Source of the DNA: Spirochaetales bacterium
Lineage (GTDB): Bacteria; Spirochaetota; Spirochaetia; SPDA01
Assembly (NCBI GenBank): GCA_004525155.1
Contig: SPDA01000198.1
Span: 1 to 5,276, forward strand
Length of the DNA: 5,276 bases
Reading direction: 5' to 3'
In this document: piece by piece, positions 1-5,276 of the stretch
Layout: each line of letters opens with the position of its first letter
How positions within the stretch are numbered: position 1 is the first letter of the stretch
The notes under the pieces: generated by a model
Databases searched by the model: none
What the model saw: the letters and a program-made list of their open reading frames with translations, nothing else
Told to the model about the DNA's origin: nothing
Program-made: the position numbers and the translations under genes

Positions 1-372
1 AATGTGCCAATCCGCCTTTTCCTTTTTCAGCAGCTCTTCGGCGACTTTAAGCACTTCCCGGGCATGATGTATCCGTTTTTCGTCATCCCCGAAAAAGTCT
101 TCAATCTCGGCGATAAGTTTTTCCCGGAGGCTCTCGGCCTTGTTGCGCTGGTAGCGGCTGTAAATATCGTCGCCTACGCACTCCTTGCCGTGCCTGCACC
201 AGTCCAGGCAGCTGGTATCCCCGGTGCGAAAAACAGTCCGCCTGCATTCGGGACAGACGCCTTTAATTTCATCAGTCCAGATTTCAACTTCCCCTCCGCA
301 GTCTGGACAGGCGAATATTTCCGGCTTCGGCTGACGCAGAACCATGGCTCCGGGGCAGAAACTGTGGTCCAT
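1..372 (-). CDS. Zinc-ribbon HD-domain protein (putative phosphohydrolase), 3' end outside window
   Basis: The first 124 residues are visible; the frame is open at the left edge. The N-terminus has a Cys-Pro-Gly motif (C6) and then a zinc-ribbon-like pattern, C22-x2-C25 and C40-x2-C43. A second cluster follows, C55, C59 and C65, in the sequence SCLDWCRHGKECVG. From about residue 78 the chain is helical and charged, and H102-H103 in RIHHAREVLKVAEELL resembles the start of an HD metal-dependent phosphohydrolase domain. The HD pair itself would lie beyond the edge, so the HD call rests on resemblance to family members I remember. The start at 372 is chosen because the ATG shares one base with the TAA of the upstream gene (TAATG), which suggests translational coupling; it also keeps the conserved CPG motif. 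A second in-frame ATG at 345 would remove that motif. The substrate is unknown. Confidence 0.75.
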   Translation of the reverse strand, partial: MDHSFCPGAMVLRQPKPEIFACPDCGGEVEIWTDEIKGVCPECRRTVFRTGDTSCLDWCRHGKECVGDDIYSRYQRNKAESLREKLIAEIEDFFGDDEKRIHHAREVLKVAEELLKKEKADWHI

Positions 373-848
373 TACGCCGATACCCAGTCTTCCCGGAGAA
401 TTTCGCCCTGAAGGCTCAATACCGTACTCTTGATCGGAACTTTGCTGCTGGCGTTCCCCGCTGCTTCCATGGCCAGGGCCAGCAGGCCTCCGCAGCATGG
501 CACCTCCATGGTCATAACTGTAAGGGTGTTTATCTTTGCGTCGTCAATCAGGGACCTGATTTTTTCAATGTAGACTTCCTTCCCTTCGTCCAGTTTGGGG
601 CAGGCTATGGCCAGGGATTTGCCCCGCAGATGCTCGGAATGAAATCCGCCGGCAGCAAAGGCCGTGCAGTCCGCGGCAAGAAGAACATCCGCGCCCTGGA
701 AATAGGCAGCACCGGGCGAGACAAGGTGCAGCTGCACCGGCCATTGCCGCAATTGGGATTGAATGTTTCCCGTGCCGGCAGCTGAAGTTTCATCTCTGTC
801 CTTGAATACCAGGGTCCTTGATCCGGGGCACCCTCCATGTTCACTCAT
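372..848 (-). CDS. Cysteine-rich Fe-S-type protein, short form without N-terminal ferredoxin domain
   Basis: A complete 158-residue protein. Cysteines are C7 in a CPGS motif, C61 (AADCTAF), C83 (IACPKLDEG) and the pair C118-C119 (EVPCCGG). The stretch SQLRQWPVQLHLVSP (31-45) followed by FQGADVLLAADC is characteristic of a family often annotated as 4Fe-4S binding or iron-sulfur cluster protein. Many relatives carry a two-cluster ferredoxin domain in front of this region; here translation starts just before CPGS, and the upstream DNA encodes no CxxCxxC pattern in any frame I read, so this appears to be the naturally short form. No signal peptide or membrane segment is visible, so it is probably cytoplasmic. 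The start at 848 is set by a strong GGAGGTG five bases upstream; an earlier in-frame ATG at 887 would place that ribosome site inside the gene. It is the first gene of an operon with the HD protein. The biochemical function is not established. Confidence 0.85.
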   Translation of the reverse strand: MSEHGGCPGSRTLVFKDRDETSAAGTGNIQSQLRQWPVQLHLVSPGAAYFQGADVLLAADCTAFAAGGFHSEHLRGKSLAIACPKLDEGKEVYIEKIRSLIDDAKINTLTVMTMEVPCCGGLLALAMEAAGNASSKVPIKSTVLSLQGEILREDWVSA

Positions 849-853
849 ATTGA

Positions 854-860
854 CACCTCC
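854..860 (-). promoter_or_regulatory. Ribosome binding site deciding the start at 848
   Basis: GGAGGTG on the minus strand, followed by the 5-base spacer TCAAT and ATG at 848. It is a near-perfect Shine-Dalgarno sequence and rules out the alternative ATG at 887. Confidence 0.85.
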
Positions 861-878
861 ATTAGTGTTTCCAGGGTA

Positions 879-884
879 AGCATA
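879..884 (-). promoter_or_regulatory. Predicted -10 element of the Fe-S/HD operon promoter
   Basis: TATGCT on the minus strand matches the sigma-70 -10 consensus at four of six positions. It predicts a transcription start near 872, giving a leader of about 24 bases. No good -35 hexamer is seen at the usual distance; that position is filled by the palindrome at 907-920, as expected of an activator-dependent promoter. An A-tract on the minus strand (931-938) lies just upstream of the palindrome and could act as an UP-like element. This is prediction only. Confidence 0.45.
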
Positions 885-906
885 CACGTGTTTGCGTCAG
901 AAAAGA

Positions 907-920
907 TTGACCCGGATCAA
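907..920. promoter_or_regulatory. Crp/Fnr-family operator-like palindrome
   Basis: TTGACCCGGATCAA is a 14-base palindrome with one mismatched pair. It fits the layout TTGAT-N4-ATCAA of FNR-type sites, with one half-site being TTGAC. Its centre (913.5) is 41.5 bases upstream of the start predicted from the -10 at 879-884, the usual class II activator spacing for this regulator family. The regulator could be an FNR-like oxygen sensor or a relative that answers nitric oxide; the sequence does not say which, and no regulator gene is in the window. Confidence 0.55.
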
Positions 921-945
921 GATAATACAGTTTTTTTTGAATTTT

Positions 946-981
946 CCGTGCATTTTGTCCTGTTTCCGGGAAATGGCACGG
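946..981. other. Intergenic hairpin
   Basis: CCGTGCATTT (946-955) pairs with AAAT-G-GCACGG (971-981), giving ten pairs with one bulged G and a 15-base loop. No T-run follows it on either strand, so it is not a standard intrinsic terminator. It lies just upstream of the A-tract and the Fnr-like palindrome. Role unknown. Confidence 0.4.
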
Positions 982-1003
982 TCGTGATTACATAACAGCA
1001 GAT

Positions 1004-1029
1004 CGTCCCGGAAAAGGAATTCCGGGACG
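1004..1029. terminator. Strong hairpin, possible terminator after the lysine-rich gene
   Basis: CGTCCCGGAA (1004-1013) and TTCCGGGACG (1020-1029) form a perfect 10-bp GC-rich stem with a 6-base loop. It lies about 70 bases beyond the stop of the lysine-rich gene and before the next promoter, which is the right place for the end of the upstream operon. On the minus strand the bases after the stem (ATCTGCTGTT) are only weakly T-rich; on the plus strand TGTTTT follows, but no plus-strand gene ends here. The hairpin is clear, the terminator role is tentative. Confidence 0.45.
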
Positions 1030-1099
1030 GTGTTTTAGGAAAGTTTTTTTAAATCATGGAGGCGGAAACCATGTTCCTGTGTTTCCTTCAAGCCCCGCA

Positions 1100-1213
1100 T
1101 CAGGTTGAGGTGGGTTTTTTATCTTTTTCTTTTTTTTCTTTCCGCTTTTCCTTGAGTGTATGCTGGGGTTTTTTCTTCTCGTCCGCTTTTCCCTTGTCTT
1201 TACCTTTAGCCAT
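1100..1213 (-). CDS. Small lysine-rich protein, 37 residues
   Basis: Starts MAKGKDKGKADEKKK and ends DKKPTST, with TGA as stop. 15 of 37 residues are lysine and 7 are acidic, giving a strongly positive, probably unstructured and soluble protein. GGAGG at 1220-1224 sits 6 bases before the ATG at 1213; another ATG directly before it (1216) is too close to the ribosome site and is less likely. Short proteins of the MAKG(K)DKGK...TLKEKRKEKK type recur in unrelated bacteria as hypothetical proteins, as far as I remember; no function is known to me. It lies 66 bases after the kinase stop on the same strand and may be read from the same transcript. The T-rich plus strand here simply reflects AAA/AAG/GAA codons. 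Nucleic-acid binding is a guess from charge only. Confidence 0.7.
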   Translation of the reverse strand: MAKGKDKGKADEKKKPQHTLKEKRKEKKEKDKKPTST

Positions 1214-1279
1214 CATTTGCCTCCATTAACGGCAGATATACCTATAACATACCGTAAAAACAGAAAAAATAAAAGTCTT

Positions 1280-2380
1280 TTAACGGACAACCCTTGCGTT
1301 TCCGCCGCGCACCAGTTTTTCCACTTCCGAAAGGGATGCCATGGACGTATCACCCGGCGTAGTCATGGCAAGGGCGCCGTGCGCCGCGCCGTAATCGACA
1401 CATTCCTGCGGTGATTTACCCGACAGAAAACCGTAAATAAGTCCCGAGGCAAAACTGTCTCCCCCGCCGACACGGTCCAGGATTTCCAGGCCGGGCCAGC
1501 TCCGGGAAGAGTAAAATTCGCCGTCGTAAAAGAGAAGGGCGCTCCAGTCATTGACGGTCGCGGTTTTTACGTCCCGCAGGGTGGTGGCCACCGCCTTGAA
1601 GTTAGGGAATTCCAGTTTGACTTTTTCGATCATTTTTTTATAGCTGCCGTGGTCGAGGTCCTTTAGATCCCCGCCTGTGCCGGAGACATCGAACCCAAGG
1701 GCCGCCGTAAAATCCTCCTCGTTGCCGATCATGACATCGACATAAGAGGCGATTTCCCTGTTCACTTCCACGGCTTTCTTCTGCCCGCCGGAAGACTTCC
1801 ACAGGGAGGGACGGTAATTGAGGTCGTAACTTATGACGGTTCCCGCCGCTTTCGCGCATTTCATGGCTTCGATTGCGGCACGGGGGGTCGTTGCCGAGAG
1901 GGCCGCGAAAATACCGCCGCAGTGAAACCACCGCGCCTCTTCGCGTTTGAATATGGCTTCCCAGTCGATCATGCCTTCCCCGAGGGCGGCGGCTGCGGTA
2001 TAGCATCGGTCCGATACGCCCAGGGCGCCCCGGATTCCAAATCCGCGCTCTACGAAATTGAGACCCTGGCGGTGGTTCCTGCCGATGCCGTCATAGGGAA
2101 ACCACCTGACGTGAGAGGTGTCCACCCCGCCCTGTAATATGAAATCCTCGAGCAGGTATCCAAGTTCATTTTCCGGTATGCCGGTGACGACCGCCGTTTT
2201 CAGACCGAAGCATTTTCTTAAACCCCTTATAACATTATACTCACCCCCGCCTTCCCATACCTGGAAATGCCTGGCGGTTCTTATCCGGCCTTCGCCCGGA
2301 TCCAATCTGAGCATGATTTCGCCAAGAGCAACCGCCTGCCACAGAGCCTGCCCTTCCGGTTTAACAGTCAGTGCCGCCAT
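1280..2380 (-). CDS. kdgK: PfkB-family sugar kinase, probable 2-keto-3-deoxygluconate kinase
   Basis: A complete 366-residue cytoplasmic kinase. It would phosphorylate 2-keto-3-deoxygluconate with ATP to the 6-phosphate, the step before cleavage by KDPG aldolase in hexuronate and Entner-Doudoroff-type catabolism. Visible motifs: GEIMLRLDPG (20-29), the PfkB signature 1 region GGGEYNV (44-50), the substrate-side stretch YDGIGR (96-101), SYDLNYRPSLWK (184-195), GNEEDF (219-224), and signature 2, DRVGGGDSFASG (302-313), with D308 the expected catalytic base. The usual GAGD reads GGGD here. The length is slightly above the family norm. The start at 2380 has AGGGGGG 7 bases upstream and overlaps the end of the preceding gene by 20 bases in another frame, so translation is probably coupled. 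Substrate choice among PfkB sugar-acid kinases is inferred from overall similarity; no aldolase, isomerase or transporter is in view to confirm it. Confidence 0.8.
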   Translation of the reverse strand: MAALTVKPEGQALWQAVALGEIMLRLDPGEGRIRTARHFQVWEGGGEYNVIRGLRKCFGLKTAVVTGIPENELGYLLEDFILQGGVDTSHVRWFPYDGIGRNHRQGLNFVERGFGIRGALGVSDRCYTAAAALGEGMIDWEAIFKREEARWFHCGGIFAALSATTPRAAIEAMKCAKAAGTVISYDLNYRPSLWKSSGGQKKAVEVNREIASYVDVMIGNEEDFTAALGFDVSGTGGDLKDLDHGSYKKMIEKVKLEFPNFKAVATTLRDVKTATVNDWSALLFYDGEFYSSRSWPGLEILDRVGGGDSFASGLIYGFLSGKSPQECVDYGAAHGALAMTTPGDTSMASLSEVEKLVRGGNARVVR

Positions 2381-4706
2381 GAATTGTCCCCCCTTTTTGA
2401 TTATGTTCCCGGTCCGATCTCAGGTAATGCATGTGCGGTACCAGCACCTTGTTGGGATTGCCGGTTCCGTCGTAGAAAATATCGATTATCGGTATACCGA
2501 AATCCTCCTGGATCTTTCTGTAGATCGAGGCGCTCACCACGCCGGGACAGCAGAACATCGGGTTTATATGCAGTATTGCGTCCACGGTCCTGTGCTTGAT
2601 GTAGTACAGGGCCCTGCCCACGTTTATCGACGTTTCCCCGGCGATGTAGTGTTTTATGTTGTAATCGTCCATCAGCTTTGCGCATTCCTCGAAGTCCGGT
2701 TCGGCAAGATCCCCGATGAGGCCTTCGGCGATTTTCTCATACCTCTTCTCGATCGTCTTTAAGAGCCTGAAGGATCTCGAATCGTCCTTGTGAAACCGGA
2801 TATCCGCATCGTAGAAATGAAAAGCGTACTCCGTCAGCGAGGGAACGATGATTTCTCCGCCTAATTCGTGTGCCAGGCCGAGGATTTTCTGGTTGACCGC
2901 GTCGTTGAACTTCACGTAAAGATCCCCTATGACGCCGATACGAGGTTTCCTTCCTCCGGACTCGTCCCTGTCTATGCCTTCGAACAGGGTGACTGCATCC
3001 TTGAGTCCTTCCTTGATGTCAGCCCCGGAGATAATCATATCATTTATCATGCTTTCCGCAGCACGGAGGGCCTTATCCGCGGCTCCTGCCCGGCGTTCGT
3101 AAGGCTTTATCCTAAAGAACAGCTTATAGAGAATGCCGCCTACGATATAGGATTCGAAAATCCTTATCGAAAGGCTCTGGGGCAGAATTTCGCCCGGAGA
3201 CATGCTGTTGATAAGACCAATTTTTAATCCTTTAAGCCCGGCAGCATCGAAAACGAGATCGGAGAGAATAGGGAACTGCGGAAAATTACAGGCCATGCAG
3301 AGGGTGGGTATATAGAAAAAAGTCTTTGCCGGTTCCAGGCCGTTTTTGCGGACTGTTTCCAAAACGCATCCCATGAGCGAAACCAGGGGCATGCATTCTC
3401 CGCCGTTCGCATACTGATACCCCGTGTTGAGGGACTGGTCGTCGGGGCTCAGGACCTGCGCCTTGTATCCCGCGCGCCTGAAACACTGCGCCACAAAGCC
3501 GAATATGAGGCTGTCTACACCGGGGATAAGCACCGTGTCCCCTTCGGCGAGAAGGTCGTTACGCGCGGAGGTCTTCACCTGTGGTCCAGCAGCCGGCCTG
3601 TTTTTGCGCAGGTGATTCTGAAAGGATTTCATGCCCGCCTCTATGCGGGTGGCATACCCGATATCCGAACTGTGCTCGTCCAGTTGAAGTATGAGGAAGG
3701 GCTTGCCGTAATGGGTCATGATGTCTTTAACGTAGCTTATCAGAAACGAATCGGGACTGCACCTGAAGCAGGTAAGGTATACGGTAAAAAGGTTTTCCTG
3801 CCGGGCGCAGTATTCCGCCGCTCTGATTATGGTTTTTCCGTAATGCCAGTGCATTCTTTCAAGGTACTTATTGCTGTACTCCGGGTTAAAATTATTCAGG
3901 GACAGCTCGTCCATCCAGAGGACTTCGGCGCCGGTTTCCTCAAGTTTCCGGGGAATCCCTAAGTTAAGTGTTTTGTCGAAAGCGACGTAGGGCCTGCCCA
4001 GCATCACTACGCGCACGGCACCTCCGGCGGCATGATCGGCGGCGGAAATATCCGCCCGGGCGGGCCAGGAAGACTGCAGCTTTCTGAACGCGGAAAATGA
4101 ATCTATAAACGCGGTCCTTGTTTCTTCCTCCGTAAGGTCCGGAATTTTAGCTTTTAGTTCCATGTATATGTCCCCGGCGGTTTCTTCCGGCGTCCTTTCG
4201 TTGAATGAAAGAAGAGGGGATATGAGCCGGTCCTCCACGCTCACTGCCGTAAGTTTGCTCACGATAACGGGCAGGTACTGGGAGTAATAGCAGAAATAGG
4301 CGTCGCTGGTTTTCTTCTTGTACAGTATCTCGCCTTCATAGCCCGGGTTTTCCTCGTTCAGCATGGCCGGGTAAAAGATGAAATCCGCGCGGCTTTCAAG
4401 GAGCTGCCGGATATATCCGTGGGCCGCAACCATGGGCGCGCAGAAATCGGAATTGACGATTTCACGGCCCTTGGACAGGCTTGATCGGGAAGGCCTTGTC
4501 AGGACGGCGCTAAAACCGAGGCGCGTGAGGAAATCGTACCACAGCGGCGCATAGGCTATGTTGTACAGGGCGTGCGGAATGCCTATGGTGATGTTGCCGC
4601 GCGGACCCGCTGCCGGTTTCCTCTCAAATATGGGAGCGAACTGGTCCTTGAAGCGGTTTTCCGGCGCGCTGGGCGTATCGGTTATTCCGCTGCGTTCATG
4701 GTAGTC
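2361..4706 (-). CDS. CoA-substrate-specific enzyme activase, DUF2229/dehydratase-like part (downstream of in-frame TAG)
   Basis: 781 codons in the same frame as the ATPase part at 4707-5276, separated from it only by one TAG, so I regard both as one gene. The region begins with a linker. NITIGIPHALYNI (about 37 codons in) opens the DUF2229-type segment, followed by SDFCAP, YFCYYSQYLP, GRPYVAFDKTLNLGIP, TCFRCSPDSF, LDEHSSDIGYATRIEA, GGECMPL, CMACNF and, near the end, NPMFCCPGVVSA and GIPIIDIFYDG. The repeated single or paired cysteines and the GRPY and PDSF motifs match the long (about 1,400-residue) activase proteins, whose C-terminal part resembles 2-hydroxyacyl-CoA dehydratase subunits and probably binds Fe-S clusters. 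The first ATG is at 4433; no ATG, GTG or TTG lies in the 91 codons between TAG and that ATG, the ATG has no ribosome site, and starting there would lose conserved sequence. It ends with TAA inside the kinase start. The physiological substrate of this family is unknown. Confidence 0.8.
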   Translation of the reverse strand, partial: DYHERSGITDTPSAPENRFKDQFAPIFERKPAAGPRGNITIGIPHALYNIAYAPLWYDFLTRLGFSAVLTRPSRSSLSKGREIVNSDFCAPMVAAHGYIRQLLESRADFIFYPAMLNEENPGYEGEILYKKKTSDAYFCYYSQYLPVIVSKLTAVSVEDRLISPLLSFNERTPEETAGDIYMELKAKIPDLTEEETRTAFIDSFSAFRKLQSSWPARADISAADHAAGGAVRVVMLGRPYVAFDKTLNLGIPRKLEETGAEVLWMDELSLNNFNPEYSNKYLERMHWHYGKTIIRAAEYCARQENLFTVYLTCFRCSPDSFLISYVKDIMTHYGKPFLILQLDEHSSDIGYATRIEAGMKSFQNHLRKNRPAAGPQVKTSARNDLLAEGDTVLIPGVDSLIFGFVAQCFRRAGYKAQVLSPDDQSLNTGYQYANGGECMPLVSLMGCVLETVRKNGLEPAKTFFYIPTLCMACNFPQFPILSDLVFDAAGLKGLKIGLINSMSPGEILPQSLSIRIFESYIVGGILYKLFFRIKPYERRAGAADKALRAAESMINDMIISGADIKEGLKDAVTLFEGIDRDESGGRKPRIGVIGDLYVKFNDAVNQKILGLAHELGGEIIVPSLTEYAFHFYDADIRFHKDDSRSFRLLKTIEKRYEKIAEGLIGDLAEPDFEECAKLMDDYNIKHYIAGETSINVGRALYYIKHRTVDAILHINPMFCCPGVVSASIYRKIQEDFGIPIIDIFYDGTGNPNKVLVPHMHYLRSDREHNQKGGTIHGGTDC

Positions 4707-4709
4707 CTA
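4707..4709 (-). other. In-frame TAG interrupting the activase reading frame
   Basis: The codon follows ...GWGMKCG and precedes DYHERSG... in one continuous frame; no insertion or deletion is needed to join the halves. From memory, relatives read on here without a break, often as CGRDY or similar, but I cannot verify this. If the missing residue is arginine (CGG), two changes are needed to make TAG, so a single base error would not explain it; Gln, Lys, Glu, Trp, Tyr, Ser or Leu codons are one change away. The complete genes in the window end in TAA (three) or TGA (one), never TAG. Nonsense mutation, assembly error and UAG read-through all remain possible. Confidence 0.85.
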
Positions 4710-5276
4710 GCCGCACTTCATCCCCCAGCCAGTAATTGTTTCTCCCCGGGAAACAACAGTAAGCAGGCAGCGGTTCACGCACCTGTCGCACACTTCTTCC
4801 GCTGTCTTTAGGCTGTCCCCGCCCATGGAGAAGGCCGTCCCCTCCTGCTGTTCTGCGGCGGACTTTTCCGCGGCGGCTTCGAGGCACAGAAGGGCCGCCC
4901 CCAGGGCGCCTGTCAGGTGGCACCAGGGGGAAACGTGAATAGGCCTCCCGAGAAGCTGCTCGAAGGCGGCGACCAGCGCCCGGTTCCGCGCAGTGGCGCC
5001 CTGGAATACGATATAATCGCCGAGGGGGCTTTTGTTGACCACCTTTGCCATGTAATTATCCCGTACTGAATTGAGAACCGAGGCGGCCAAAGCCTCCCTG
5101 GACCATCCCTCGCCTAACAGTTCGCTTAAATCCCTCTCCATGTAGACGGTGCAGCGGTCGCTTGTAAAAGGCGCCTTCGCTCCCATGGCCATGTCGGAAA
5201 ATTGGGAAAGCCCCACGCCCAGCCGCTTGGCCTGCTCTTCGATGAAACTGCCGGTCCCCGCAGCGCACACATAATT
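4707..5276 (-). CDS. CoA-substrate-specific enzyme activase, BadF/HgdC-type ATPase part (5' end outside window, ends at in-frame TAG)
   Basis: 189 codons are visible before the TAG. NYVCAAGTGSFIEEQAKRLG at the edge is the cluster-binding motif of the BadF/BadG/BcrA/HgdC ATPase family. A second cysteine (DRCTVYMERDL) follows 38 residues later, close to the 39-residue spacing of the two cluster ligands in the 2-hydroxyglutaryl-CoA dehydratase activator. IVFQGATARNRALVAAFEQ and TGALGAAL are the conserved end of the ASKHA-type fold. In that family ATP hydrolysis drives electrons from a shared 4Fe-4S cluster to a dehydratase or reductase. After the ATPase fold comes CDRCVNRC and then MKCG, a likely extra cysteine cluster, and TAG directly after that glycine. 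Codon 5270 is GTG inside a conserved motif, not a start. In complete long relatives another ATPase domain precedes this one, so a few hundred codons probably lie beyond the right edge. Confidence 0.85.
   Translation of the reverse strand, partial: NYVCAAGTGSFIEEQAKRLGVGLSQFSDMAMGAKAPFTSDRCTVYMERDLSELLGEGWSREALAASVLNSVRDNYMAKVVNKSPLGDYIVFQGATARNRALVAAFEQLLGRPIHVSPWCHLTGALGAALLCLEAAAEKSAAEQQEGTAFSMGGDSLKTAEEVCDRCVNRCLLTVVSRGETITGWGMKCG

Noticed and set aside
4..411. Plus-strand open frame of 135 codons at the left edge
   Set aside because: It is antisense to the zinc-ribbon HD gene, whose cysteine motifs and TAATG coupling are convincing.
888..995. Short plus-strand GTG-initiated frame of about 35 codons
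   Set aside because: There is no ribosome site at proper spacing, it runs through the promoter and hairpin elements, and has no recognisable motif.
1115..1140. T-rich tract as a plus-strand terminator
   Set aside because: No GC-rich stem precedes it and no plus-strand gene ends here; the T-runs are lysine and glutamate codons of the minus-strand small gene.
1217..1279. Dedicated promoter for the lysine-rich gene (TATAGG with a T-rich upstream region)
   Set aside because: The -10 match is weak and no acceptable -35 is present; read-through from the kinase is as likely.
2118..2762. Plus-strand open frame of 214 codons
   Set aside because: It lies antisense across the kinase start and the activase end, both with clear family motifs; it has no recognisable motifs. 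It is a shadow of the GC-rich coding strand.
2361..4433. Separate 690-residue gene starting at ATG 4433
   Set aside because: There is no ribosome site, and 91 codons of clearly homologous sequence precede the ATG in the same frame. The ATG is internal to SDFCAPMVAAHGY.
4707..4709. Selenocysteine at the interruption
   Set aside because: The codon is TAG; selenocysteine uses TGA.

Overview
This looks like a piece of the chromosome of an anaerobic bacterium. Every gene I can support is on the minus strand. Three of the families (2-hydroxyacyl-CoA dehydratase activase with a DUF2229-type region, a small cysteine-rich Fe-S-type protein, and a zinc-ribbon HD protein) are typical of strict anaerobes. 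Desulfobacterota, Clostridia or anaerobic spirochaetes are all plausible, and nothing here fixes the phylum. There are no rRNA or tRNA genes, CRISPR arrays or insertion sequences.

Layout in the direction of transcription (right to left). From the right edge to 2361 runs one very long reading frame of the CoA-substrate-specific enzyme activase family. It enters from outside the window. It holds the end of a BadF/HgdC-type ATPase domain, a cysteine cluster, and then the DUF2229 and dehydratase-like part. It is interrupted once, by an in-frame TAG at 4707-4709, and both sides of the TAG stay in the same frame and look intact. The frame ends inside the start of a PfkB-family kinase (2380 to 1280), most like 2-keto-3-deoxygluconate kinase; the overlap is 20 bases. 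Then come a 66-base gap and a 37-residue lysine-rich protein (1213 to 1100).

A gene-free stretch of about 250 bases (849-1099) follows. It carries two hairpins and a likely promoter with a Crp/Fnr-type palindrome centred at -41.5 from the predicted start of transcription. This promoter would drive a second operon: a 158-residue cysteine-rich protein (848 to 372) and an HD-domain protein that starts on the last base of the previous stop (TAATG overlap) and runs off the left edge.

Functionally, the left operon looks like a regulated response to anoxia or nitrosative stress. The right operon joins an orphan activase-type redox ATPase to a sugar-acid kinase, and I cannot name a pathway that links them. 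The most interesting point is the in-frame TAG: it could be a recent nonsense mutation, a sequence error, or true read-through, for example as pyrrolysine.
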